Source of the DNA: Bradysia coprophila
Lineage: Eukaryota; Arthropoda; Insecta; Diptera; Sciaridae
NCBI RefSeq assembly: GCF_014529535.1
Contig: NW_023503555.1
Location: 8,122,001-8,186,000 of the forward strand
Reading direction: 5' to 3'
DNA: 64,000 bases
Shown: positions 33,785-46,587 of the stretch, one piece after another
How positions within the stretch are numbered: position 1 is the stretch's first letter
Layout: the number at the start of each line of letters is the position of its first letter
Translations under genes and position numbers: made by a program
The notes under the pieces: generated by a model
Told to the model about the DNA's origin: nothing
Seen by the model: the letters and a program-made list of their open reading frames with translations, nothing else
The model's database searches: none

Positions 33785-34800
33785 GGAGCGTTTGCTGCGA
33801 CTGAGCCCCGTACAAACCCGTACATCTATTGCGTACGTGACCCTAGTTCGTCCGTCGCCCTACTCTTACCGTAAGCCTACTGCACCCGTAAACGTCGGTA
33901 AAGTAAAATTCTTATGAAGTGTGTACGTCTTAAAAATTGCGCATAGCGCAATTACGAAGCTTCGTACGACGTTCCTTTCAAATGTAACACAAATTTCGAA
34001 TTGACCTAAAATTAAGTAAGTATCATTTTCACCGATTTATATTGATTTTACAAAAATCCAAAATGGCGGCCGACGGCCATTTTGTTAGGAGGTGGAAAGT
34101 AGTACGGCTGCTTTACATTCGTTAGTACCTTTCAAACAAAAAAAAAAAAATTGAAATTCGGCCAAATTTTACTCGAGATATTAACAAAAAACACCACCTT
34201 CACTGTACGGCCGAGTAGCCACACTCCAAGAGACCTAGCTCACGCTCTGGTGAATCGAATTTCATAAACTTTTTTTTCCTGATTGGTACGGTCTATCTAA
34301 TAAAGCAAAATCCATCTAAATACGTTCAAATTTGGCCAACCTACAAGCAAAAACGACTTGCCGCCCTGTACCTAGTTCACACCAAGGGGTCTAACTCACG
34401 AGTCGGTCATCCAATTTTCATAAACGTTTTTTTTGTCGATCGGTATTGTAAATACCTTTCATTTGACGTATCACTTACAAGTGTAGTGCTTAAATGTCTG
34501 GAGATATCGTCGAAAAACAGTTAGGCACTTATTGGGCCCCAGCTCCGGAAGGGTCGACCCAAAATCGCCCATCTTCGAACTTTGCCTCACTATTTTGACT
34601 ATCAAAAAAAAATTTTGAAATCGGATTTGATTTACTCAAGATATCGACGTGACAGACGGACGGACGGACAAAATTTTTATTGCGGATTCGTTATCTATGA
34701 ACATAGGCAAACACTTTGCCTTTACCGTCTGCTTCGAATTCCATCAATTACACACGGCGTCGTAATTCTATAAGCCCCTTCGTACTTCGTACGGGGCTAA
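33785..34800. mobile_element. Helentron/HINE-like element, copy 2
   Basis: It begins TCAGAACAGTCGGAGCG and ends CGTACGGGGCTAA, as in the copy at 2290-3701. The 3' end forms a hairpin in which AGCCCC pairs with GGGGCT and CGTAC repeats flank the loop. It holds a short GACGGACGGACGGAC run but lacks the 145-bp array, so that array expanded or was lost after the copies separated. It interrupts a sequence that is continuous near 36010-36040. Confidence 0.65.
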
Positions 34801-34809
34801 AAAGTCTGC

Positions 34810-36344
34810 TGGAAAGAATCCTTTAAAATCGAAATCTTTAAAGGTTCGTTGGCTTCAGATGATGGAAGGTGCACCATCAACGGGTGTTCTTGTATTTACT
34901 ATTACCATTCGGTGCGAATGGTACCATACCGATGAAAAAAATGTTGTGGGCAGACACAACACCTCGAAGAGGAGACATTTATTCAGAATTCAATTACACA
35001 AAACTAATACATCGGCATCACAAAGGAGTTTTTCACCTAAAACTAAAAGCGAAAATTGTTTTTTTTTTCTGTCAATACATACAAAACGTCACCGTCGTTT
35101 AATACTTAAGAAATCAGTCAAAAATCGCATATCCGCTACTCTTCTGCTTTTTCGTACGATCTTTCGTCTGCAATCAAAAATTTCGATTTATTTCGAGATG
35201 TGTCCACATTCGGAGTCGATAAACAAACCGGTGTGAATATTGTGATCCAAGCTCATTGGGTGATTACTAAATCATTCAAGAAAAAACACAAATACGTTTT
35301 ACGCCGAAATGTTTGATTGAATCAATAAAAATGATGAAACAAACTGAACTTGATTCTTGAACTACATTTCGTAGACCAAGGATTTTCAAATAGACAATCC
35401 CCTGAGGATTTTCAAGGATTTTGCCATCGCATTACAAGGATTTTTCTAAGTTTTCAATGATTTTCTTCTTTTCATTTGATTTTCTTGAGCGTTTCAAAGG
35501 ATTTTCTAAGATTTTGTTTATTTTCTTGAGGCTTCTTAATGGATTTTTTTACGCATTTGAGAATTTTCTTGCAGGATTTTCTTTTGGATGACAAAGGAAT
35601 TTCTATTAATATTAACCGCTCGAGTTAAGTGGGAAAATGTTAAGAGGCATTCTTTTCAAAACGAATATACCGCAATTGGATCAATTGGTCCCTGGAAGCC
35701 AGAGCTACAGTCAACAAATTCTTCGACGCGTGTGTAGCCACTGGTGATCAAAAACCCAAAACTTGCACTTTTCTTATGGAGTTGTTTCCAGAAACATGAA
35801 CTCTCATAGTCGTATGGGGTTTCGTTGGAACGGAAACTGCGAGTACTTTCGGCAGATAGGGTCTTTAAAGATTAACCTGCACTAAGATTTAAGTAGTTGA
35901 AAATATAGGTAAAAAATTGGCTACTTCGGCTAACTTGTAACGGTTTCACTAGGTACAAAAGCATCGTAGTAGTTTTTGGCTTCTAGGGACCCATACTTTT
36001 TAAGGCACTTATTAAAAGGTCCGCTGAAAAACATCGCTTTAAAACGAAAACAAAAATTGCAATCATTACCATACCTTGGTTAAATAGGTTCGTTGGCTAA
36101 AGTTGATGGATCGTGCACCATCTGTTGGTGTTCTTAAATTTACCATTACCATTCGGTAATACAGATGAAAAAAATGTTGTGAACAGACACAAAAAACCTC
36201 GAAGAGGACACCTTTATTCAAAATTCAATTACATTCACACAAAATATACAAAGCTAATCCATCCGCAGCACAAAGGATTTTGTTTCCACAGACTAAAACT
36301 GAATTGATTGTCAATATATACAAAGCAAGAACGTCACTGTCGAT
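34810..36344. other. Zinc-finger 3' remnants and repeats
   Basis: Positions 34950-35290 are a decayed 3' end of the zinc-finger family: the GAATAAATG poly(A) block, the spacer before the last exon, and a last exon shortened to a few codons. Positions 34810-34920 duplicate 36040-36160. Positions 35641-35860 are a family-2 repeat. Positions 35380-35580 are rich in GGATTTTC and CTTGAGG words, also seen at 39260-39650. Confidence 0.55.
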
Positions 36345-38226
36345 CTAACACCTTTTAGATCCGTCAAAGGTCGCATATCGCCTACTCCGGCTCGCCTCCT
36401 TTCTGTGCCGTTGGTACCGATGATTGTATAACCTGGCACGTAGAGCAAACGTTTCATTGCAAACGTCGCACTCGTACGGCTTTTCACCTGCAATCAAAAA
36501 TTTCAATTTAATTCGAGGTGTGCCCATTTTAGTAGCCGCTAAACAAGCAAACCGGTGTGAACATTCTTGTGATCTATCAGATATGCCTTATGCCGAAATG
36601 TTCGATTGCAGATGTCACACTTGAACTCGTTTTCTGAAAAACGAATTTTCGTAGAAAATCAAAATAAAAATTTTCAGACCAGAAGTGATTATGTGGGGAA
36701 GTTCACTGGTGCAACAAACTGGACTTGATGCCTGGATGCAACATAGCAAACCAAACAATCCATAAAAAATAGAAAATTTTGAAATTTCAGTCTGTTGCAG
36801 TGTGTTTGCCTCTGAAACGCAAAAAAACTATCTGTGAGACCTCTGATGACAGGCTTTTTGGAAATTTTAGTTGCCTCGTCTCAGTGGATCTCCTTCTGAG
36901 TTGGACTTTCTTTTCACTTACCAGAATGAATTCTTTCATGTCTGCACAAATTGATTGCTTGAGCGGAAGCATAATCACATTGCGTGCACTTGTATGGTTT
37001 TTTGCCTACGTAAAGCAAATTGGAAGTTAAATTCACCGAAACTCCATTCCGGGCTAAACCAATCCCACATCAGTGTCTTCGTACTTACCAGTGTGAACCC
37101 TCGAATGTATGATCAGAGTAGCTTTCCTACTGAATTGCTTGCCACATTCTGCACAGTGGAACGATGTCGATTCTTTTAAACGAGAACAACAGTCGACTTA
37201 ATGGGCTTGCATTTTAGGAAGACATAAATATCATGCCGAGGAAGAAGAAGTACTTACGTTTACGATGACCTTTTGCAGCATTTTTAAGAGGAATTTCCGT
37301 ACTTTTTCCACTTAATTGAACCTGGAAATAAGAAGGGGTGAGTAGATGAAAAGCCGTATCGGTAATCACAGGCGGAAATAAATTGCAACAAAATGCCAAC
37401 TCCAACACTCTATCGTTCATCCTTCCTAATTCGCATCTAAAAGATCCGTTGCAATTACCTGACATTTTTTCGGTTGCGATGCATTTTCTGATTGCTCAAT
37501 ACTGTCCACAGTAATTTCTACATTTGACAATACTTCTTCCATCTGATGATTCTCGATAGCAACGTCGACATCTGGTTCACAATAATTGAGCATTGCATTG
37601 CATGAAGAATTCAGTTTAGTCATTCGAGTCCAGCTGACATTGCAGCTTGAGGCGTCTGAGTCAAAGTTAATGCATCCCAGATCACTAAAGTCAGTTACTT
37701 CACCTGGTGCTGTTCGCATAACACTACCACCAACGTTACGATCGATATTGCTGTTCGACGAGCACGATTCATAGTTGATGTATCCTAAATCACTCAAGTT
37801 TGGAACAAATTGGGAAGCTAATTCGCGCGGTGCTGCTTGATCTAATTGCATAGCTCCATAAACGTTACAACTGATATTGCGGCTCGACGAGCCCGAGGCA
37901 TAGTTGATGTATCCTAAAACGTCCGAATTTTGACCAACTTGTGAGGTCAGTTCAACCGGTGCTGCTTGTTCTGCTTCCATAATATAACGATCAATGTCAC
38001 AACTGATATCGACTGTGTCCCAGTTCGTGCATCCTAAAACACTGAAGTTTTGGCCAACATGATGAGCAGCAATGCTTGACGGAGAAACTGGTGGGGCTAA
38101 CGAGTCCAGTACATCCAATATGTCTTCAAACATATTCTCCTCAGCAGTATCAAATTCAATATTTGGGAGAGCTGCGTGTTCAGGATTCTCAAGAAATGTC
38201 TCCGATATATCCAAAATTGACGCCAT
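36345..38226 (-). CDS. C2H2 zinc-finger protein, family copy 1, 407 aa, four fingers
   Basis: Exons: 38226-37459, 37321-37258, 37172-37089, 37005-36922, 36633-36553, 36487-36345, in frame to 407 residues. The N-terminal 230 residues are acidic and Ser/Asn-rich with repeats of the EQAAPVELTSQVGQN...LGYINY type. A short basic exon (PLKNAAKGHRKR) precedes the fingers. Each finger is on one exon: FHCAECGKQF..., YKCTQCDYA..., FKCDICNRTF..., YECDVCNETF..., with introns inside the linker Gly codon. Unlike the copies at 47714 and 56441, the first two coding exons are fused and the central finger exons are missing. It is probably a nuclear DNA-binding protein; target and role are unknown. All modelled exons are open. 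Confidence 0.75.
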
Positions 38227-38700
38227 GTGAGCGTTGTGTCGCAAAATGGCTCAGTTGTTGTTGTCGATGTTGTAACTTGATTTGGTAGACTTACAGGTAG
38301 AATCTCAAACCAAACAAGACTATCAATAGAGTGACGTTACAACACCTTGCTTGATGATGAGTTATGCAGTTTTGCGTTGATCGTACAAGTTTCTGATATG
38401 TACCAGAACGTTAACCCTTTCAACCTATTGGGTAAGCGCAAATGAATGAGGGAACGTCAGATTTTTCGCCGATAAATGCCCAGCAATAAACGCAAACCAA
38501 TGCCCTCTCATAGTCTCATAATTTGGAAGTGGATAAACGATAAATGTATTACAAAGACACAGTGCATCAACGGAGCGACAATAATTAAATTTTACCTTAC
38601 TAGGAAAGTAATAAGGCCATTACTGCCCTAGGCAAAGCCTTTACCAACCTTGTAAGGTAAAATAGTTACTTCCCAGTTATAGTAATCTAGTATTGACCAA
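38227..38700 (-). promoter_or_regulatory. Upstream region of zinc-finger copy 1 with family-wide conserved block
   Basis: This contains the block TACCAGAACGTTAACCCTTT near 38401, found upstream of every family copy. A probable 5' splice donor (GTAAGTCT, read on the minus strand) near 38290 suggests a non-coding first exon. Promoter function is inferred from conservation only. Confidence 0.45.
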
Positions 38701-40580
38701 ATATTAATAACACCTCGACAAGGAGACATTTATTCAGAATTCAATTACGTTCATTCAAAATACAAAACTAATCCATCGGCAGCACAAACGATTTTGATTC
38801 CACGTGTGTACCAAGTACATTTCTGTCGTTCCCATAATATGAATCTTAGACAGTAGCAATTTTCATGAGTCGGTTCACTTTAAGCCTTGTGATGAAGCAG
38901 AGTTTCTCAAACTTATTTTACACCCTAACTCGATTTTTTAAGAGAGTTTGTTTGCTAGAGAGAGTATTGGTTTAACGCATAACGTAGGGCAAACGTTTTA
39001 TTCCACACCTGCAATCAAAAGTTTCAATTTATTTCGAGATGCGCCCACTTTCGGAGTCGATAAACAAACCGGTCGGAATATTCTTATGGCGATCTATGCA
39101 AATGGTGAAATGTTTTCTTCGTCACACGTGAAATCATTTTCTGAAAAAGAAATTTTCGTAAAGAAATCAAAATTTTCAGGACGGAAGTGGTTAAGCGTGG
39201 AAGTTTACTGCTGTCAATCAATAAAAATGATGAAACAAACTGAACTTGATTCTTGAACTACATTTCGTGGAAAAAGGATTTTCAAGGATTTTGCCATCGC
39301 ATTACAAGGATTTTTCTAAGTTTTCAAAGATTTTCTTCTTTTCATTTTCTTGTGCCTTTTAACCAGTCACATACGGCTATTCATCTGTTATCGACAGCGA
39401 CGACAAAAATAGTGACAAGCTCTGGGTAATATGGTCCTCTATATGGTAAAATGCATGATTAAAAATCGAAGTACAAGATTTGAAAACAACAGATTAAAAC
39501 TACTTCGATTGATGGAAGTAATAGACCCGATAATAATATTGGTCATATGCTTGCCGTCTGTAACAGGTTAAAGTATTTTCTAAGATTTTGTGGATTTTCT
39601 TGAGGATTCTTATTGGATTTTTTACGCATTTGAACATTTTCTTGTAGGGTTTTCTGACAAAGGAATTTTTATGAATATTGGCCGCTCGAGTTAAGTGGGA
39701 AAATGTTAAGAGCGTACAAGGGTTTAGCTTCGGACAAAAACAAACTACTATAGCGTCATCTCTTTTAATTGAAATAAAGGTCGTATTGTGTCTTCAATAA
39801 CAATAGAAAATCGAACATCGAAGACACCCATCATAGAAATATAGTGAAAACAAAATGGCCGCCGTGATAGAAACTAAATTGTTTTTGGTTAATTTCTTAA
39901 AAGTAAAGACTTATTTCAAAAAATTGAAAACATAATTTCGAGGTTTGTGACATAAGAAACGGTTTTGATATAGCAACTTATGTGATTATTCTCGATGTAC
40001 TGCCGAAAAAATGTACCTAAAGTGGAATAGTCATTTGTGTATCTGTTTTGGACGATTGTTTTTAGGCAATTTCGCGAGTTGTAGCCCGAACGAAGTGAAT
40101 TTTTTTTCCTTGCAGACGTGTTTTAATTGTGAAAAATATTCGTGAAAATGAAACAATATTATAAATGTGAAAACACATTTTCGTTAAGTAAGGTTCAAAT
40201 TAACCGTTCGTCCATTTTTTGTTGTATTCCGAGGGGCAAATCACTGATTTTATGACAATCATTATATGGGATTTACGGGATTATATGGGATTATTTGGTG
40301 ATTATATGGGATTATTATAATATAACTATCAATGTCACAACTGATATCGACTGTGTCCCAGTTCGCGTATCCTAAAACGCTGAAGTTTTGGCCATCATAC
40401 TGAGCAGCAACACTTGACGGAGAAACTGGTGAGGCTAACGAGTCCACTACATCCAAATATCTACACATATATTCTCCTCCAAATTAATAAATTCCATATT
40501 TGGGTTAGCGGCATATTCAGGATTGTTCAGCTCAACTATCAAGTTCTCTAGGTCGGATATATCCAGAATTGACTCCATGT
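38700..40580 (-). pseudogene. Zinc-finger family remnant: 3' end and 5' end with the middle replaced
   Basis: Positions 38700-39160 hold the poly(A) block and decayed last two finger exons. Positions 40330-40575 hold the beginning of an N-terminal exon (MESILDISDLENL, then DVVDSLASPVSPSSV) with a frame break near 40460. Everything between is foreign: GGATTTTC-rich sequence and a segment (39690-40235) that also occurs inverted around the LINE at 59.6-63.7 kb. The copy is dead. Confidence 0.75.
39690..40235. repeat. Segmental repeat, inverted copy of 59590-59735 plus 63234-63735
   Basis: Read in reverse complement this matches the DNA flanking the LINE at 59736-63218 over several hundred bases. 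Shared words include GTTAAGAGCG, ATGGCCGCCGTGATAGAAAC and GAACGGTTAATTTGAACC (complement). Here it is uninterrupted, giving the pre-insertion sequence for the LINE. Confidence 0.85.
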
Positions 40581-41347
40581 GAGTGAGTGTTGTGCCGTAA
40601 AATGGCTCAGTTGTTGTTGTCGATGATGTAACTTTGATTTGTTGACGGGGGAGATTTACAGAGATAACTATCAATAGAGTGACGTAAAAACACTTTGCTT
40701 GATGCGGAGTTATGCAGATCGTACATGTTTCCGTTTTTGTACCAGAACGTTAACCCTTTCAAAGTTATTGGGTAATCGCCAATCAGTCAAAAAACCCATA
40801 AAGGGTGAATGTGACGCAAGTCCTTTATCTTACTTACAAAATAACTGATATCGCTGAGGGTGATGCATTGTGCGCCGTACGTAAAATTCTTATCCACAAA
40901 ATATTGACCCAAAAAATTTTTGAAAGAAAGTTTTACAAAAAGAAATTTGCGTCTCCTTATGGGAAAATGGGCTCCAAAACCCAAAAAACGAAAAAAAATC
41001 TTGCTTTTTCGAAAGTCTACTGTTACTGTACTGCAGGGTACTTAGGTACATAAAGGGGTCGCAAAGTGAAACTCTGATAATGTGTCGATCGCAGTTTGCG
41101 GTTTAAAATGAAACCGATCGATTACTCGTAGAAAAAGCGACATAAATAAAACAAACGTTGAAAGGGCGACACGCCCGAATTAAGTGTTTCTCTTAAACGA
41201 TCCAAAACTCCACTATAAATAGAAGCTGCTAGAGTCTAGCTGGTAGCTAATCGTCTAGGTTTTAACATTTGGCGCCCCCGGGTGGACAAGGTTTTGGAGC
41301 GTCAGATTAAAAGGAAAGAAAATTCGACGATTCGCTGAAGTTTCAAA

Positions 41348-42544
41348 ATGGACAGATTGAAAAAAGCCCGTACACCTATTCGTGGACTCATTACAAGATC
41401 CCTGAACGAATTGGAAACTGAATTGTTGAATCCAGTGAAAGATGTCATCCGTTTGAAGACGAGATTTGAGAGACTGAATGATTTACAATCCAGAATTCAG
41501 GATGCAGATGAAGGAATCTTCAACGAAATGTTATTGGGTCCGAACGTTACCGAAGAAGAACAGTTGAAGGAAGCAATGGATTGTGAAGACATTTTAATAC
41601 TTCTCGTTACGGCTAAGATGAGAATCGATAAGGAAGTAATGAAGATCAAATCAGCAGAGCAAGTAGTTCAAGGTGATGAAGCATCTTCGATCAGTTCCGT
41701 GTCTCAAAAACGTCAGTTTAAGTTACCGAAGATAGAATTGAAGAAATTCATCGGTAAAATATTGGATTGGTTGAGCTGGTGGGCGCACTTCAGTAAAATT
41801 CATGAGGATGAAGAGTTGCATGCCACAGACAAATTCCAATATTTAATGCAATCGATGGAACCACACTCGAGAGGAGATGATATCGTTAAAGGATTTCCAG
41901 CAACCGAAGCGAATTATCCGAAGGTGATTGAAGTATTGAAAGAAAGGTTTGGCAAGAAGAAATTACTGATTCAGGTGTATGTTCGTGAATTGTTCAAAAT
42001 GAGTTTGAATAATCTCAACAAGGGATCATGTATTTCGTCGATATACGACAAATTGGTGTGTCAAGTCCGAGCTTAAGAGTCATTAAATATATCGTTGGAA
42101 CAAACATCCCTATTTTTGTATCCAATGGTAGAGTCCAGTCTACCAGAAGACACCTTGATTGCGTGGCAAAGGAGTTCGATGTACGGAAAGGATGGATCAC
42201 CGAAAGGAGAACTGGACTACTTGTTGGAATTTCTTCGACAAGAAGTAGATCTTGAAGAGCATCGAGCGTTAGCAAGATCGAAATACGATACAATGTCAAT
42301 GGCGACATACATGAATGGCGATGCAACGGCAAATTGCATATTTTGTGAAGATCGTCATTTATCTCAAGAGTGTATGGAAGCACATAACATGCAACTGGAA
42401 TCAATACGAAGAATAATCAATGAAAATAAAGTATGTTCACGGTGTTTCAAGTACGGTCACTTTGTCAAGCAATGTAAGGAGGATGTTAAATGCGTTGCAT
42501 GTTCTAAACCGCATTATGAAATCATGTGTTGGAAGTCGCGGTAA
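41348..42544 (+). pseudogene. BEL/Pao gag polyprotein, frameshifted
   Basis: The first frame (41348-42076) has a coiled N-terminus, then LPKIELKKFIGKILDWLSWW and FQYLMQSM...KVIEVLKERFGKKK, the DUF1759 pattern of BEL/Pao gag. Homology continues in another frame to 42544 (MVESSLPEDTLIAWQRSS, then the zinc-knuckle segment CSRCFKYGHFVKQC...CVACSKPH). The shift lies near 42075-42095. The gene is therefore broken, and its normal downstream pol is absent. Confidence 0.75.
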
Positions 42545-42550
42545 ATCGTC

Positions 42551-42835
42551 AATGGGACAACAATGGTAAATGGGACAACACAACAATGGTCAATGGGACC
42601 ACAATCGTGAATGGGACAACAATCGTCAATGCGACAACAATGGTCAATGGGACAACAATGGTCAATGGAACAACAATCGTCAATGGGACAACAATGGTCA
42701 ATGGGACAACAATCGTCAATGGGACAACAATGGTCAATGGGACAACACAACAATGGTCAATGAGACAACAATGGTCAATGGGACAACACAACAATGATCA
42801 ATGGGACAACAACGGTCAATGGGACGAACAAATAG
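42551..42835. repeat. 18-bp minisatellite (ATGGTCAATGGGACAACA)n
   Basis: About 15 imperfect units directly follow the gag stop, with variants such as AATCGTCAATGGG. The unit equals six codons, so all frames stay open (VNGTTM, NNGQWD). It replaces the region where pol should begin. Confidence 0.95.
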
Positions 42836-43170
42836 AAACTAGTTAATGCGACGAGCTTCTTCAGTAAATAAGTTGGTTTAAACGGTGGGAGCAAAATTGT
42901 AAAATTATTTCGGGAAAATAATTGGTGGGAGGATATTGAAACCGATCGATTACTCGTAGAAAAAGGGACATAAATAAAACAAACGTTGAAAGGGCGACAC
43001 GCCCGAAGTAAGTGTTTCTCTTAAACGATCCAAAACTCCACTATAAATAGAAGCTGCTAGAGTCTAGCTGGTAGCTAATCGTCTAGGTTTTAACACTCAG
43101 CTATATCAGTTATTTTGTAAGTAAGATAAAGGACTTGCGTCACATTTACCCTTTGAGGGTTTTTTGACTG

Positions 43171-43794
43171 GTATCAGAATTTTTGTAAGTTTTAAGGTTA
43201 AGGTTAAGGCCAGTTATAACATGTCAAAAGTTTTTTTAGAGACAAAGAAAGCAATTTTTATATGTCCCGTAACACAAAAGATAATACCAAAACCACATTT
43301 GAAACAGGAAAATCCAACTACCCGACAATTTTCATATTTGCCACTGTTTTCTGCTTCTAACTTTTCCAGTTTTGGTCATTTCGCCCGTATTCTACTCCCA
43401 AAACTCAGAGACTTTGCCGAAGACACCAATTCTCCATTTTTGTACCAGAACGTTAACCCTTTCAACGTTATTGGGTAATCGCCAATGAAAATTAATGGAA
43501 ACTCTTCAAGGCATAACACATAACTGATGCGACTGCTATTTCCGGATGATTTTGCTTGAAAATCAATTTCCAGATGTTAGGACAATGTCAAAAAGGTTTT
43601 TAGACAGAGAAACACCTTGAAGAGGACACATTTATTCAGAATTAAATTACATTCACACAAAATATACAAAACTAATCCATCGGCAGCACGAAGGATTTTG
43701 TTTCCACAGAATAAAAAATGATGTTTTTTTTGTCAATATACCAAACAAGTACGTCACCGTCATTCCCATATTAGAAATCGTAGAAAATAGCAAT
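43171..43794. other. Spacer with zinc-finger upstream block and 3' block
   Basis: It contains the conserved block TACCAGAACGTTAACCCTTT near 43444 and, at 43625-43640, the poly(A) block (TTTATTCAGAATT) belonging to the next family copy on the minus strand. The open frame at 43164-43478 has no recognisable domain. Confidence 0.5.
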
Positions 43795-45374
43795 TTAGTG
43801 GGATTTAATATGACTGATTAACCCGGAACGCAGGGGAAAGGTTTCATCACACAGGTTGCATTCATACAGCCTTCCACCTGCAAATAAAAATCTCAATTTA
43901 TTTCGAGGTTTCACGCAGAAATTGTCTTTTGCAGACGTCACACGTGAATGGCCCACGACCTGAATGAGTAATTCTCGTAAAAATTCAAAATTTCTTTTTT
44001 CAAAATTTCAGTTTGTCTCAGATACAAAACTGTCTATGCTTCATTTTCACCTACCACTATGAGTCACCTGATGACCGGTTAAAACATGTTTAAATTTGAA
44101 AGCAGCATTACAGATCGAACATTTGAATGGCCTCGCGTCTGTGAAACAAAATTTTGTGGAAATTTTAGTTTGTCTTCTTTTGAGTTGAACGTTCTTTTCA
44201 CTTACCAGAATGAGTCCTTTTATGTTTGGACAAACCGCTTGCATGGCTGCAAACAAAATCACATTCCGTACACTTGTATGGCTTTTCACCTACGTAAAGT
44301 TAAAATTTATTCACACGGGCAAAAACAATGACATAAGTGTCTTCGTACTTACCAGTGTGCGTCCGCGAATGTTGGGTCAGATAGGATTTTCTTTTGAATT
44401 GTTTGCCACACTCTGCACAGGGGTAGTCGGTCGATTCTTTTAAATGAGAAAAACGGTCGTCTCAATTGACTAGCATTTTAGCATAACAAATTATTCGGAA
44501 GAAGAACCTACCGTCACGACGACCTCTTGAAGCATTTTTAAGAGGAATTTCGCTATTTTTTCCAATTAATTGAACCTGAAACTGAGAAATAAAAATTACG
44601 GACGGAAATAAATTTCAACAAAATGCCCACTCTAACACTCCATCGTTCATCCATGTAATTCAACAGCTCATATCAAAACAGTTACAGAAGATCCGTTACA
44701 ATTACCTGCGATGCATTTTCTGTTTGATTAATACTGTGCAGAGGCGTCGTAGTTCTTTCATTTGACAATACTTCTTCCAGCTGACGATTCGCCAGAGCAA
44801 AGTCGACATCCGGTTCACAATTCTGCTTTTTGGGAGCGGGCGCACCGGATCTGAAATAGTATGAAATCACGACTGTGAAGAGATTACCAACGCAAACTGT
44901 GTCCTTACGCGGAAGCATTCGACTCATTAACGCTATTCTTTCTTTTCCGATCTAGACGAGCATGTAAAGTCAAAACGGGAGGTATCTGGTCCCCTAATGC
45001 AGAATTGCAGCACTTCTTCCGCTTAAGCGTTGGGTCGCATAAAGAATTCAGTTTCGTCGTTCCACTACAACTGACATTGCTGCTCGACCAGCCTGAGTCA
45101 TAATTGACGCATCCCAAACTGTCCGAATTTTGACAAACTTCCGAAGTTATGTCGAGCGGTACTTCTTGTTCTGCTTGCATTGCATCTCCACCATCGTTCC
45201 AACTGACATTGCAGAGTGAAGTGTCTGAGTTAAAGTTTATGGATCCTAAAACAATCAAGCTTGGACCAACTTGTGAGGTTAATTCACCTGGTGCTGCTTG
45301 TTTTGCTAGCATGACACCATCACCAACGTTACAAACGATATTGCTGTTCCACCAGCCTGAGTCATAGTTGGTAC

Positions 45375-45930
45375 TAGGGATGGGAGACCTTTTATATTAT
45401 CGATAATATCAATCAAAACAATTTATCGATAATTGATATATCATATCGTTATCGATAATTTGATAATTATCGAATTATCAATAATTATCAATGTATCGAT
45501 AATTATCAAAATATCGATATTTCGATAATTATCAAATTTTGATATTTCTGAAAATAATTGATACTCATAAAGTTATGTTACTGTGAAGAAATTGAAAACT
45601 GTTCTCAGCAACTTTTCGAGATCTCTTTCCAATTTATCATCATCCTAATGGAAAGATGGAAGAGTTACAGCTGAAAACTGCATGCATTTGTATTGATTTA
45701 TCTAAATATTCATATTAGAGTAGCTATCAAAATATCGATTTTTCGATAATTATCAAAATATCGATATTTTGATAATTATCGAGATATCGATATTTTGATA
45801 ATTATCGAAATATCAATTATTATCGATTATCGATATTATTTTTGAAAATTTTCGATAAAAAAATTTATCGATAATCGATTATCGATAATCGATAATTATC
45901 GATCATCAATATCAATATCGCCCATCCCTA
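45375..45930. mobile_element. hAT-like MITE with 8-bp target duplication
   Basis: The ends are TAGGGATGGGAGA and TCGCCCATCCCTA, flanked by GTTGGTAC at 45367-45374 and 45931-45938. An 8-base duplication and TAGGGATGGG-like ends are typical of hAT elements. The interior is an AT-rich array of ATCGAT and GATAATTATC words and has no gene. It splits a zinc-finger N-terminal repeat. Confidence 0.9.
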
Positions 45931-46587
45931 GTTGGTACATCCCAAACCGTCCAAATTTTGACAAACTTTCGAAGTTATGTTGGGCGGTACTGCTTGTTCT
46001 GCTTGCATTACATCTACATCACCGTTCCAACTGGCATTGCAGATTGACGTGACTGAGTCAAAGTCGATGGATCCTAAATCAATCAAGCTTGGACCAACTT
46101 GTGAGGGTAATTCACCTGGTGCTGCTTGTTCTGCTCGCATAACACCATCACCAATGTTACAATCGGAATCGATATTGCTGTTCCACCAGCCTGAGTCATA
46201 GTTGACACATCCCAAACCGTCCAAATTTTGACCAACTTTCGAAGTTAATTCGCGTGGTACTGCTTGCTCTGCTTGCACTATATCTCCACCAACGCTACAA
46301 CCGACATTGCAGCTCCGCGTGTCTGAGTCATAGTTGTCGTGTTGTAAGTCACTCAAGTTTGGAACCACTTGTGAGGTTAGTTCACTTGGTGATGCTTGTA
46401 TTGTTCGCATATCATCTCCACCAACGTTACAATCGATATTGCTGCTCGACCGGCCTGAGTCATAGTTGACGCATCGCAAACCTTCCAAATTTTGACGAAC
46501 TTCCGAAGTTATTTCGCACGGTGCTGCTTGTTCCAATTGCATAACATCTCCACCAAAGTTCCAACAGATATTTCCAGAGTCAAAGTT

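Larger units (their letters stand above)
41109..43095 (+). mobile_element. BEL/Pao-like LTR retrotransposon, gag-only deletion derivative
   Basis: Long terminal repeats of about 159 bases (41109-41267 and 42938-43095) begin TG and end CA and differ at only a few bases. TTTGGCGCCCCCGGGTGG follows the left LTR at once, in the position of a primer-binding site. Only gag is present between the LTRs, with no protease, reverse transcriptase or integrase. No clear target-site duplication is seen at the LTR edges. Confidence 0.75.
40784..43170. mobile_element. Composite element with 75-bp terminal inverted repeats around a BEL-type insertion
   Basis: The left end (40784-40860) and right end (43096-43170) are inverted copies of about 75 bases beginning CAGTCAAAAAACCC. 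On both outer sides lies the zinc-finger upstream block, so the unit inserted in a family copy. The right inverted repeat starts right after the 3' LTR of the BEL-like element, so that element is nested inside or has captured these ends. Confidence 0.6.

Noticed and set aside
42514..42846. Four overlapping open frames on both strands with short peptide repeats
   Set aside because: They all come from an 18-bp minisatellite, which keeps every frame open.
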